Shown here: piece after piece, positions 8,271 to 16,464 of the stretch
How positions within the stretch are numbered: the stretch's first letter is position 1
Layout: every line of letters begins with the position of its first letter
NCBI RefSeq assembly: GCF_003581425.1
Contig: NZ_QXTG01000002.1
Coordinates: forward strand, 372,001-436,000
Length of the DNA: 64,000 nucleotides
Direction of reading: 5' to 3'
DNA from: Amnibacterium setariae
GTDB taxonomy: Bacteria; Actinomycetota; Actinomycetes; Actinomycetales; Microbacteriaceae
Made by a program: the position numbers and the translations under genes
The notes under the pieces: generated by a model
The model's database searches: none
Told to the model about the DNA's origin: nothing
Seen by the model: only the letters and a program-made list of their open reading frames with translations

Positions 8271-9692
8271 ATGACCATCGCGCTGCGACCGGAGCGGCAG
8301 CAGGAGGCGACGGGCCTGGGCGCCCTCGGCCTCCTCGTGCTGCTCGTCGGCCCGTTCCTCGCCAACCTCGACCTCTTCATCACCAACGTCGCGCTGCCGA
8401 GCATCGCCCGCGACCTCGCCGCCTCCCCCGCGCAGCTCGAGCTGGTCGCGGCCGGCTACGGGGTCGCCTACGCGCTGCTGCTCGTCCCCGCGGGGCGGCT
8501 CGGCGACCGGTTCGGCCGCCGCCGGCTGCTCGCGGTCGGTCTCGCCGCCTTCACGACGACGTCCCTGCTCGCCGGCCTCGCGCCGACCGCGGGCCTGCTG
8601 ATCGCCGCGCGGGTGCTCCAGGGCGCGGCCGCCGCGCTGCTCGCGCCGCAGGTGCTGGCGACCGTGCAGACCGTGCTCACCGGGCACGCCCGGGCCCGCG
8701 CCGTGGGGCGCTACGCGGTCGCGGGCGGCCTGTCCGCGGTCACCGGCCAGCTCGTCGGCGGCCTCCTGATTCAGGCCGACGTGCTCGGCGTCGGCTGGCG
8801 CGCGGTGTTCCTGGTGAACCTGCCGTTCGGGATCGCCGCCCTCCTCCTGCTGCGCCGCTCGGTGCCGGAGACGCGCTCGCCCGCCGCGTCGGGCCTCGAC
8901 CCGCTCGGCGTCGCGCTGCTCGCGGTCGCGCTCGTCGGCCTGCTCCTGCCGCTGACGGAGGGGCCGGCGCTCGGCTGGCCGTGGTGGTGCGTCGCGCTGC
9001 TCGTCGCCGTGGTCCCCGCGATCGCCGTGCTCGTCGCGGTCGAGCGCCGGGCGGAGCGGGCGGGCCGCCTCCCCCTTCTGCCACCGTCGCTGCTGCGCGT
9101 CCCCTCCATGCGCCGCGGCCTGCCGGTCCTGGTCGTCTTCTTCACCGCGGTCGGCGCGTTCCTCTTCGGGTTCGCGCTCACGACGCAGGAGGTGCTGGGG
9201 CTCGACCCGCTGCAGTCGGGCCTGGCGATCACGCCCGTCACCGTCGTCTACGTGCTCGTCTCGTTCGCGGTCCCCGGGCTGCTGCGCCGGTTCGGCCGCG
9301 GCGTGCTCGTCGCCGGCGGGCTGCTGCAGGGCGCCGCCTTCGCCGTGCTCGCGGCGCTGCTCGTCGCGGGCGTCCACGCGCTGCCGCTGGTGCTGCCCGC
9401 GCTCGCGCTCGGCGGCCTCGGGCAGGCGCTCGGCGTCGGGGCGATCTTCCGCATCGTGCTGTCCGGCGTGCCCGGGCACCTCGCCGGGGTCGGCGGCGGC
9501 GTGATGGTCACCGCGCAGCAGACGGCGCTCGCCCTCGGCGTCGCGGTCCTCGGCTCCGTGTTCACCGCGCTGCTGCCGGTCGACCCGCTGCTCGCGATCG
9601 GCGTGCTCGGCGCCGCTCTCGTGGTCACGCAGGTCGTCACCGCGGCGGCCGCCGCCGCGCTGCCCCGGCTGCCCCGGCTGCCGGAGCGCTGA
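8271..9692 (+). CDS. MFS drug exporter, DHA2-like
   Basis: Encodes 473 mostly hydrophobic residues. The motif GRLGDRFGRRR after the second helix is MFS motif A, and the length and FLANLDLFITNVALPSIARDL start match the 14-helix DHA2 (EmrB/QacA-type) drug:proton antiporters. I place the start at the ATG at 8271, since the upstream ATG at 8223 would run through the second operator. Its divergent XRE regulator and the paired operators suggest inducible efflux of a toxic compound. Confidence 0.9.
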   Translation: MTIALRPERQQEATGLGALGLLVLLVGPFLANLDLFITNVALPSIARDLAASPAQLELVAAGYGVAYALLLVPAGRLGDRFGRRRLLAVGLAAFTTTSLLAGLAPTAGLLIAARVLQGAAAALLAPQVLATVQTVLTGHARARAVGRYAVAGGLSAVTGQLVGGLLIQADVLGVGWRAVFLVNLPFGIAALLLLRRSVPETRSPAASGLDPLGVALLAVALVGLLLPLTEGPALGWPWWCVALLVAVVPAIAVLVAVERRAERAGRLPLLPPSLLRVPSMRRGLPVLVVFFTAVGAFLFGFALTTQEVLGLDPLQSGLAITPVTVVYVLVSFAVPGLLRRFGRGVLVAGGLLQGAAFAVLAALLVAGVHALPLVLPALALGGLGQALGVGAIFRIVLSGVPGHLAGVGGGVMVTAQQTALALGVAVLGSVFTALLPVDPLLAIGVLGAALVVTQVVTAAAAAALPRLPRLPER

Positions 9693-9762
9693 GCACGCGG
9701 CGGACGTCCGACCCCCTCCCGTACGCTCAGGATCTCGGCCGGGGTGCTCGGGAGGCGATCGG

Positions 9763-11508
9763 GTGGGTGCACCGCAGGAGGTCATCGCGGAGCGCTACCG
9801 CCTCGAGCGCCGCATCGCGGCCGGCGGCATGGGCGTCGTGTGGGAGGCCCGCGACGAGCTGCTGCAGCGCACGGTCGCGGTCAAGCAGCTGCGCCTGATC
9901 GCCGGCTTCTCGGAGGAGGAGGCGGAGCTCGCGAAGCAGCGGGCGATGCGGGAGGCGCGCATCACCGCCCGCCTCCACCACCCGCACGCGGTGCCCGTGT
10001 TCGACGCGGTGGAGCACGACGGCGAGCCCTGCCTCGTGATGCAGTACGTGCCCTCGGAGCCGCTGTCCGCCCTGATCCGCCGCCGCGCCCCGCTGCCCGC
10101 CGGTGAGGTGGCGCGGATCGGCGCCGAGGTCGCTTCCGCGCTGGCCGCGGCGCACGCGCTCGGGATCGTCCACCGCGACGTGAAGCCGGGCAACATCCTG
10201 ATCGCCGACGCGGACGGCACCGCGCTGCTCAGCGACTTCGGCATCTCGCACGCGACCGGCGACGCGACCCTCACCTCGACGGGCTTCGTGCACGGCACGC
10301 CCGCGTACCTCGCCCCGGAGGTCGCCCGCGGCGAGGACTCGACGCCCGCCTCCGACGTCTTCTCCCTCGGCTCGACGCTGTACGCGGCGTCGGAGGGGCG
10401 CGCGCCGTTCGGCGAGGAGCCGAACTCGATCGCCGTGCTGCACCGCGTCGCCTCCGGCGGGTTCCAGGCGCCGAAGGAGAGCGGCCCGCTCGGCCCGCTG
10501 CTGCTGCAGATGATGGCGTCCGACCCGGCCGACCGCCCGACGATGGCGCAGGTCGCCCGCCGGCTCGCGGCCGTGCAGGCGGAGGCGGACGACGTGCCCG
10601 TGCCGACCCTCCCCCTCGTCTCGGATGCGGAGCCGGACGTCGACGCGGAGGACGACCCGGACCAGCCGACCGCGTGGGTGCCCGTGCCGGAGGAGCACAC
10701 CGCGACCCTCGTCGTGGAGCCCGCCGCGGCGAGCACCGCGGGCGCACCGACCCGCCCCGCACCGACGGTGACCGCGCCCGAGCCCCTGGCCCCCGCGGCC
10801 GCGGAGCCCGTCGCCGCCGAGCCGGCCGCGCCCGAGCCGGTCCTCGCTGGGCCGCCGCCGGCAGAGCTCGGCCCGGAGGACGAGGAGGCCCGGCCGCGCC
10901 GCCGCCGCGGCCTCGCTGTGCTCATCGCCGCCGTCGCGGTGGTGCTCGTCGCGCTCGGCGGGTTCGGCCTGCTGCGCGCCGTGCAGTCGGGCGACGGGCC
11001 GGCGCCGACCCGGTCTGCACCGGCCGCCGCCGCGACGCGCACGCCCGCCGCGAGCCCGAGCCGCGCGCCGTCGTCGGCCGCGCCCTCCCCCTCCGTCACG
11101 GCCAGCCCGAGCGCGACGCCGAGCCCGACCTCGACCCCGTCGAGCCCGAGCAGCAGCCCGACGCCGACCGCGACGAGCGCCCCGGCGGCCGGGGCGGCCA
11201 CGCCGGTCGCCGCGATCCGGCGCTACTACTCGCTCGTGCCCGGGAACACCGCCGCGGCGTGGCAGCTGCTGACGGCCGGCTACCAGCAGAACCACGCCGG
11301 CGGCCGCGCGTCCTACGACGAGTTCTGGCGGCCGGTCCGCTCCATCAGCGCGACGGACGTGCGGTCGATCGGATCCGACGCGGTCGAGGCGACCCTGACC
11401 TACCGCCGCAGCGACGGCAGCGTCACCGTCGAGGACACGACGTTCCGGCTCGTCCGCGACGGCGGCGTGCTCAAGATCGCCGACTCGGATGTCGTCAGCA
11501 GCCGCTGA
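9763..11508 (+). CDS. Transmembrane serine/threonine protein kinase (PknB-type)
   Basis: Encodes 581 aa. The kinase domain (about 12-270) has the glycine loop AAGGMGVV (19-26), ATP-binding Lys41, catalytic HRDVKPGN (His137-Asp139) and DFG at Asp158. A Pro/Ala/Glu-rich linker follows, then one transmembrane helix (about 384-405). An extracellular Ser/Thr/Pro-rich stalk leads to a C-terminal domain with RRYYSLVPGNTAAAWQLL, resembling small NTF2-like sensor domains. There are no PASTA repeats, so the ligand is not muropeptide by this route. GTG start has GGGAGG 7 nt upstream; a TACGCT -10 lies at 9722-9727. Confidence 0.92.
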   Translation: MGAPQEVIAERYRLERRIAAGGMGVVWEARDELLQRTVAVKQLRLIAGFSEEEAELAKQRAMREARITARLHHPHAVPVFDAVEHDGEPCLVMQYVPSEPLSALIRRRAPLPAGEVARIGAEVASALAAAHALGIVHRDVKPGNILIADADGTALLSDFGISHATGDATLTSTGFVHGTPAYLAPEVARGEDSTPASDVFSLGSTLYAASEGRAPFGEEPNSIAVLHRVASGGFQAPKESGPLGPLLLQMMASDPADRPTMAQVARRLAAVQAEADDVPVPTLPLVSDAEPDVDAEDDPDQPTAWVPVPEEHTATLVVEPAAASTAGAPTRPAPTVTAPEPLAPAAAEPVAAEPAAPEPVLAGPPPAELGPEDEEARPRRRRGLAVLIAAVAVVLVALGGFGLLRAVQSGDGPAPTRSAPAAAATRTPAASPSRAPSSAAPSPSVTASPSATPSPTSTPSSPSSSPTPTATSAPAAGAATPVAAIRRYYSLVPGNTAAAWQLLTAGYQQNHAGGRASYDEFWRPVRSISATDVRSIGSDAVEATLTYRRSDGSVTVEDTTFRLVRDGGVLKIADSDVVSSR

Positions 11509-11526
11509 GGCGGGGCCGATCGGGGC

Positions 11527-11988
11527 TCAGTACTCGCCCTTGATGACGAAGTAGGAGCCGCGGATCGTGCCCGCGAGCTTCGACCGCTGCCGCGCGAACT
11601 TGAACGCGCCGAGTTCCTCCGGCACCTCCATGCCGTCGGAGAGCTTGAAGCCGACCGCGCGCTTGCCGCCCTCGGCGAGGGTCCACAGCACGTTGATCGA
11701 CAGGCCGCTCTCGGAGAAGACGTAGTCCCAGCGGACGCCGTCGACCTCGAACGTCGTCGCCTCGAGCGGCGGCGACGCGATGACGATGCCCCGCTCCTCG
11801 CGGAGGATCCGGGCGACCCGGTCGATCGTCTCCCCCGCCTGGGCGGCGGGCAGCGTGGTGAACGCGTGCTCGTACTTGTTCGCGAAGTAGCGCGCCTCGT
11901 TCGCGCGCAGCCCCGCGAGCGCGTCGACGACGGGCGACGACTCCAGGCCGACGGGCGACACGTCGACGTAATCCACGGCGTAGGACAC
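11527..11988 (-). CDS. Hypothetical protein
   Basis: Encodes 153 aa with mixed alpha/beta character and no signal peptide, membrane segment or recognised motif. The GTG start at 11988 has an excellent ribosome-binding site (GGAGGAG, 6-nt spacing). It ends 19 bp from the kinase stop in convergent orientation. No function can be proposed from context. Confidence 0.65.
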   Translation of the reverse strand: MSYAVDYVDVSPVGLESSPVVDALAGLRANEARYFANKYEHAFTTLPAAQAGETIDRVARILREERGIVIASPPLEATTFEVDGVRWDYVFSESGLSINVLWTLAEGGKRAVGFKLSDGMEVPEELGAFKFARQRSKLAGTIRGSYFVIKGEY

Positions 11989-12279
11989 TCGGGCTCCTCC
12001 TGCTCGATCCGCTGCCGACGGTACCGACCGGAGGGCGCCCGCGACGCATGCGGGCGCGCATCGAGCAGGAACGGAGAACCCGCACCCGCTCCCGGGGCCG
12101 TCCGCTGCAGATCCGCCCGTGCGCTCGGGCCGATGAGCAGCGGAGGGCCCCGCCAGGGCGGCACCGGGCGGCTCAGGCGCCGCGCCCTACGATCGTGCGG
12201 GCCGCGGCAGCCGTCTCGCAGCGCCGCTCGGCCCGCCCGGTGCCCGCCGCACCGCTCGTCCCACCTCCGGAGGTCCGCC

Positions 12280-13329
12280 ATGCCCACCACCGTCCCCGCC
12301 CTGCTCGCCGACGCGGCCGGCGCCGCCTTCCACCGCGGCACGGTCGAGCGCCGCGACCTCGGCCCGAACGACGTCGCGATCGACATCGCCTACGCGGGCA
12401 TCTGCCACTCCGACATCCACCAGGTGCGGGAGGAGTGGGGCGGCGCGATCTTCCCGATGGTCCCGGGCCACGAGATCGCGGGCACGGTCAGCGCGATCGG
12501 CAGCGAGGTCACCCGCTACGCGGTCGGCGACCGGGTCGGCGTCGGCTGCTTCGTCGACTCCTGCCGCGAGTGCGAGTACTGCCTCGCGGGCGAGGAGCAG
12601 TTCTGCCTGAAGGGCAACGTCGGCACCTACAACGCCCGCTCGTACGACGGGGAGCCCACCTACGGCGGCTACAGCACCGCGGTCGTCGTCGACGAGCGCT
12701 ACGTGCTCCGCATCCCGGACGCGATCGGCCTCGACGTCGCGGCGCCGCTGCTCTGCGCCGGCATCACCACCTACAGCCCGCTCAAGCACTGGGGCGCGGG
12801 CTCCGGCAAGCACGTCGCGGTCGTGGGACTCGGCGGGCTCGGCCACATGGCCGTGCAGATCGCGCACGCGCTCGGCGCGGAGGTCACCGTCATCTCCCGC
12901 ACGCGCTCGAAGGAGGAGGACGGCCGCCGCCTCGGCGCCGACCACTACGTCGCCACGAGCGAGGAGGGCGCGCTGAAGGCGCTCCGCAACACGTTCGACC
13001 TGATCATCAACACGGTGTCGGCGGACGTGCCGGTCGACGCGTTCCTCCGCACCCTCCGCGTCGGCGGCAGCTTCGTCTACGTCGGCCTGCCGCCGGAGCG
13101 GCAGAGCTTCAACGCGGGCTCCGTCATCGGCGGCCGCCGCAGCATCGGCGGCTCGAACATCGGCGGCATCCGCGAGACGCAGGAGATGCTCGACTTCTGC
13201 GGCGCGCACGGCATCGGCGCGGTCATCGAGACCATCGCGGCGGACGAGGTCACCGAGGCGTACGACCGCGTGGTCGACGGGAAGGTGCACTACCGCTACG
13301 TGATCGACACCGCGACGATCCCGGCCTAG
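12280..13329 (+). CDS. Zinc-dependent NAD(P) alcohol dehydrogenase, cinnamyl-alcohol-type
   Basis: Encodes 349 aa of the medium-chain dehydrogenase family. Catalytic zinc ligands Cys42 (GICHSD) and His64 (PGHE) and structural zinc ligands Cys95, Cys98, Cys101 and Cys109 are all present, as is the Rossmann signature GLGGLGH. The full pattern matches the YahK/cinnamyl-alcohol group, which usually reduces aldehydes with NADPH. ATG at 12280 has CCGGAGG upstream. A strong terminator hairpin follows. Confidence 0.92.
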   Translation: MPTTVPALLADAAGAAFHRGTVERRDLGPNDVAIDIAYAGICHSDIHQVREEWGGAIFPMVPGHEIAGTVSAIGSEVTRYAVGDRVGVGCFVDSCRECEYCLAGEEQFCLKGNVGTYNARSYDGEPTYGGYSTAVVVDERYVLRIPDAIGLDVAAPLLCAGITTYSPLKHWGAGSGKHVAVVGLGGLGHMAVQIAHALGAEVTVISRTRSKEEDGRRLGADHYVATSEEGALKALRNTFDLIINTVSADVPVDAFLRTLRVGGSFVYVGLPPERQSFNAGSVIGGRRSIGGSNIGGIRETQEMLDFCGAHGIGAVIETIAADEVTEAYDRVVDGKVHYRYVIDTATIPA

Positions 13330-13341
13330 GGCGCCATCGCG

Positions 13342-13369
13342 CGGCGGCCGCCCGGACGGGCGGCCGCCG
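13342..13369. terminator. GC-rich hairpin terminator between convergent genes
   Basis: A 12-bp perfect stem (13342-13353 with 13358-13369) around a 4-nt loop sits 13 nt after the dehydrogenase stop and ends just before the convergent hydrolase stop at 13371. It probably terminates both transcripts. Confidence 0.75.
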
Positions 13370-13370
13370 G

Positions 13371-14213
13371 TCAGGCCGGGTGCGCGGCGACGTGCTCCAG
13401 CACGAGCGCGGCGAGCTCGGCAGGGCGCTCCTCCGGGACCCAGTGCGACGCGCCCTCGAGCACCTCGAACCGGTACGGCGCCGCGACGAAATCGCTCGCG
13501 CCCTCGGCAGCCTGCCGGCCGATCGCGGTGTCGCCGTCGCTCCACACGAACAGCGTCGGGACGCGCGTCCGGCCCGCGCCGAGCTGGCCGCGGAGGCGGA
13601 TCGCCCGGTACCAGTTCAGCATCGCGGTCGCCGTGCGTGGATCGGTCAGCAGGCGGACGGCCTCCTCCGGGTCCCGCATGCCGGCGCCGGCCATCAGGCG
13701 CCGGGCGAGCGCTCCCCCGCGGGCGCGGAGCAGCGCCTCCGGCAGCACCGGGATCTGGAAGGCGCCGATGTACCAGGACTTCAGGGCCTGCGGACCGGCG
13801 AGCGCCCGACGCATGGCCGCCGGATGCGGTACGGACACGGCGCTCAGGGAGGCGACCCGGTTCGCGTGCCGCCCGGCGAGGGTCCACGAGACCGCGGCGC
13901 CCCAGTCGTGCCCGAGCAGGTGGAACCGCTCCGCCCCGGCGGCGTCCGCGAGCGCGAGCACGTCGCCGGTCAGCGACCGCATCGAGTACGCCCGAACCTC
14001 CTGCGGCCGAGCAGCCGGCGAGTAGCCCCGCTGGTCGGGCGCCAGCACCCGGTATCCCGCGTCGGTCAGCAGCGGCGCGACGGCGGCCCAGGACGCGGAG
14101 GTCTGCGGGAAGCCGTGCAGCGCGACGACGACCGGGCCGTCGAGGGGCCCGTCGTCCCGCACGGTGAACTCGAGGCCCTCGGAGGTGAAGCGGGTCAGCC
14201 GCTCTGCGTGCAC
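13371..14213 (-). CDS. Alpha/beta-fold hydrolase, epoxide-hydrolase-like
   Basis: Encodes 280 aa. Visible features are the HGFPQ oxyanion motif, the nucleophile elbow GHDWGA (aspartate nucleophile) and the late GASHWVPEE motif holding the catalytic histidine. The Asp nucleophile and SWYIGAFQ cap-domain segment point to epoxide hydrolases or dehalogenase-like enzymes rather than serine esterases. The GTG at 14213 follows a TACCCT -10 box by 6 nt on the minus strand, suggesting a leaderless mRNA. Confidence 0.85.
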   Translation of the reverse strand: MHAERLTRFTSEGLEFTVRDDGPLDGPVVVALHGFPQTSASWAAVAPLLTDAGYRVLAPDQRGYSPAARPQEVRAYSMRSLTGDVLALADAAGAERFHLLGHDWGAAVSWTLAGRHANRVASLSAVSVPHPAAMRRALAGPQALKSWYIGAFQIPVLPEALLRARGGALARRLMAGAGMRDPEEAVRLLTDPRTATAMLNWYRAIRLRGQLGAGRTRVPTLFVWSDGDTAIGRQAAEGASDFVAAPYRFEVLEGASHWVPEERPAELAALVLEHVAAHPA

Positions 14214-14219
14214 GGCGCG

Positions 14220-14255
14220 AGGGTAGGGGCGCTCGCTCCGCGCGGTCCGTACGCT
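14220..14255. promoter_or_regulatory. Bidirectional leaderless promoter pair
   Basis: TACCCT on the minus strand (14225-14220) stands 6 nt before the hydrolase GTG at 14213. TACGCT on the plus strand (14250-14255) stands 6 nt before the P-loop gene GTG at 14262. Confidence 0.55.
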
Positions 14256-14261
14256 GCCCTC

Positions 14262-14759
14262 GTGGGCGTGCGGAACTACCTCGTCGAGGGCCTGTCCGGC
14301 TCGGGCAAGACCTCCGTCGCGCGTGAGCTGCGCCGCCGCGGGGAGCAGGTCGTCGACGGCGACACCGAGCTCGCGGTCCGCCTGCACCCCGTCGCCCCCG
14401 ACGACACGTTCGAGGAGGAGCACGCGAACTGGGTGTGGCCGGAGGAGCGCGTGCGGGCGATCGCCGCGGATCGGTCGCACGCGAGGACGTTCTTCTGCGG
14501 CGGCTCGCGGAACTCTGCGTCGTTCCTCGACGTGTTCGACGCGGTGTTCGTGCTCGAGGTCGACGAGGCGACGCTGCGGCGACGGCTGGAGCTGCGCCCC
14601 GAGGACGAGTTCGGCGGCCGACCGGCTGAGCGGGAGTGGGTGCTCGCGCTGCACCGCTCCGGGCCGGACACGCCGCCGGGCGTCGCGATCGACTCCACGG
14701 CCCCGCTCAGCGAGGTCGTGGACCGCATCCTCGTGCTCGCCTCGGGCGAGCAGCGCTGA
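14262..14759 (+). CDS. Small P-loop kinase-like ATPase
   Basis: Encodes 165 aa. Walker A GLSGSGKTS lies at residues 9-17 directly after the first beta strand, and DGDTELA follows the second strand as in small-molecule and nucleotide kinases. A lid-like LRRRLELRPEDEFGGR segment supports a kinase fold. The substrate is unknown; AAA_33/adenylate-kinase-like is the nearest class. Start inferred from the -10 box 6 nt upstream. Confidence 0.75.
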   Translation: MGVRNYLVEGLSGSGKTSVARELRRRGEQVVDGDTELAVRLHPVAPDDTFEEEHANWVWPEERVRAIAADRSHARTFFCGGSRNSASFLDVFDAVFVLEVDEATLRRRLELRPEDEFGGRPAEREWVLALHRSGPDTPPGVAIDSTAPLSEVVDRILVLASGEQR

Positions 14760-15422
14760 TCAGGAGGCGTCCGGCTCCGTCGGGCCGACGTCGATCGCGG
14801 TCCGCCGCGCCTCCGCCATCGCCGCCATGAACTCGCGGCGCGGGTCGTCGAGGATCAGCAAGGTCGCGCCGGCGTGCACCCGCTGCGCGAACGCGCCCTG
14901 CTCCGCGATGCGCTCGAGCACCGGTCGCGCCGCTTCCCCGAGCGAGGTCATCGCCCTGGTCAGGCTGCGCTTCGCCTCCGGACCGCGTCGGCCGAGCTCG
15001 GTCGCGAGGTCCTCGGCGACGGCCTCCGGCTCCCCCGCGATGTCCGCCGGCACGAGCACGACCGCGAGGCGCCAGGCCGCCCGGGCGACCTCGTCCTCCT
15101 CGTCGTGGACCAGTGCCGGGGTCAGCGCCGGGCGCGACCGCGGGTCGGCGAGCTTCGTCAGCGTGTGCAACGACTGGCTGCGGGCCTGCGGGAACGGCGA
15201 CGACAGCTCGGCGACGAGCCGCGGCACCGTGAGGTCCGCGGGGAGGCGCGTCAGCGCCCAGGTGAGCATGTCGCGGACGAAGAAGTCGGGCTCGACGCCC
15301 GACCGCTCGACGAGCACGTCGACGACGTCCGGGTCCGGCGTCGTCCCCGCGGCCATCGCGGCCCGCAGCCGCGTCGAGCCGCTCTCGTGCCGGAGCGCCG
15401 TCGTCAGCTCGCTCGGGTTCAC
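14760..15422 (-). CDS. HEAT-repeat protein
   Basis: Encodes 220 aa, almost entirely paired helices of HEAT/PBS-lyase type (for example VRDMLTWALTRL and ARSQSLHTLTKL), with no catalytic motif. Such proteins act as binding scaffolds. The GTG at 15422 has GGAG upstream and fits better than the in-frame start at 15458, whose extension is low-complexity. It converges tail to tail with the P-loop gene with no gap. Confidence 0.75.
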   Translation of the reverse strand: MNPSELTTALRHESGSTRLRAAMAAGTTPDPDVVDVLVERSGVEPDFFVRDMLTWALTRLPADLTVPRLVAELSSPFPQARSQSLHTLTKLADPRSRPALTPALVHDEEDEVARAAWRLAVVLVPADIAGEPEAVAEDLATELGRRGPEAKRSLTRAMTSLGEAARPVLERIAEQGAFAQRVHAGATLLILDDPRREFMAAMAEARRTAIDVGPTEPDAS

Positions 15423-15528
15423 GCCGTCTCCGTCCCGTGCGCCGTCGCCGAGGCGCACCCCTCCATCGTGCGCGCTGCAGCGTCGCCCGATGCGCGGACG
15501 ACAAGGGCACGGCCCGATCGGGCGGGTC

Positions 15529-16410
15529 TCAGCGGCACCACCGTGAGACGTATCCGGCGGTCCCCCGCGGCACGACCTCCCGGTCCCGCAGCAGCACGGA
15601 GACGCGCGAGCCGCGGAGCCGGCACCCGTCGCTGAAGGCGCGGCGAGGCGTGTCGGTGTACTCGATCTCGATCACGTGGCGCCCGTAGACCGCCGTGTAG
15701 GCGCCGCACTCCTCGTACACCTGGCACTCCTCCGCGATCGCGAAGTCGAAGCCCGCGGCCTCGCCGCGCCGGCCGAGCTCCGGCGCGTTCTTCTGCGCGA
15801 CCGCGAGCCCGCGGCGGTGCGCGTGCGCGGTGAGGAGGCGCGTGTAGGCGAGCGTGTCCGCGCGGCTGATCCGCTTCGGGAAGCGCGTCCAGGTGTCGAG
15901 GTTGTCGGGCTCGATCGCGCGGAAGCCCTTCGCCGCGCAGCCGTCGACCCACCGGTTCACGATCCGTGCGACCGCCCGCCGCTTTGCCGCGGTCGAGATG
16001 TCGAGGATCGCCTCACCCGGCCAGCCGGGGTCGACGACCGGCTTCCCGGCGCCCGTCCGCAGCACGAGCGTCGGGTGGTGCCGCAGCCACCAGGCGCGCT
16101 CCTGCGGCTGCGTCTGGAAGGCGTTGACGTAGCAGATCGAGTAGACGCCGCGGACGGGCCGGTCGGTCCGATCGCGGTCGACGATCCGGACGCCCTCCGC
16201 CGGCGGGTAGGCGCCGCCGAGCTGGTAGTCGAACCGCGCGCCGGCCGGCGGCGGGGCGACCGCGTGCGGCGCGGACGTGGGCGACGTCTTCGGGGCCGGA
16301 GGCGCGGCGGCGACCGCCACCGCGGTGGCCGACGCCGCGACCGCCACCGACGCGACGGTGATCAGCAGCACCGCGCGGAGCCGTGTCCTCCCCTGCCCGC
16401 CGCTCGCCAC
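15529..16410 (-). CDS. Secreted endo-alpha-1,4-polygalactosaminidase-like protein (GH114)
   Basis: Encodes 293 aa with an N-terminal signal or anchor helix (about 12-35) and a Pro-rich linker. The catalytic domain shows the GH114 hallmarks FDYQLGG near its start, VYSICYVNAFQ and the EPDNLD motif. Family members cleave galactosaminogalactan or related exopolysaccharides. Cysteines at CYVNAF, GCAAK, ECQVYEEC, GCRL and WC could form disulfides, consistent with export. GTG start at 16410. Confidence 0.85.
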   Translation of the reverse strand: MASGGQGRTRLRAVLLITVASVAVAASATAVAVAAAPPAPKTSPTSAPHAVAPPPAGARFDYQLGGAYPPAEGVRIVDRDRTDRPVRGVYSICYVNAFQTQPQERAWWLRHHPTLVLRTGAGKPVVDPGWPGEAILDISTAAKRRAVARIVNRWVDGCAAKGFRAIEPDNLDTWTRFPKRISRADTLAYTRLLTAHAHRRGLAVAQKNAPELGRRGEAAGFDFAIAEECQVYEECGAYTAVYGRHVIEIEYTDTPRRAFSDGCRLRGSRVSVLLRDREVVPRGTAGYVSRWCR

Positions 16411-16464
16411 GCACTCACCGTGGGGGCCGGGCCGTCCGGGGAGCGGGTCGGCCGACCCGGCGCC

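Noticed and set aside
8166-9785. Long minus-strand frame antisense to the MFS exporter
   Set aside because: Composition is Arg/Glu/Ala-rich with no domain, a shadow of the exporter codons.
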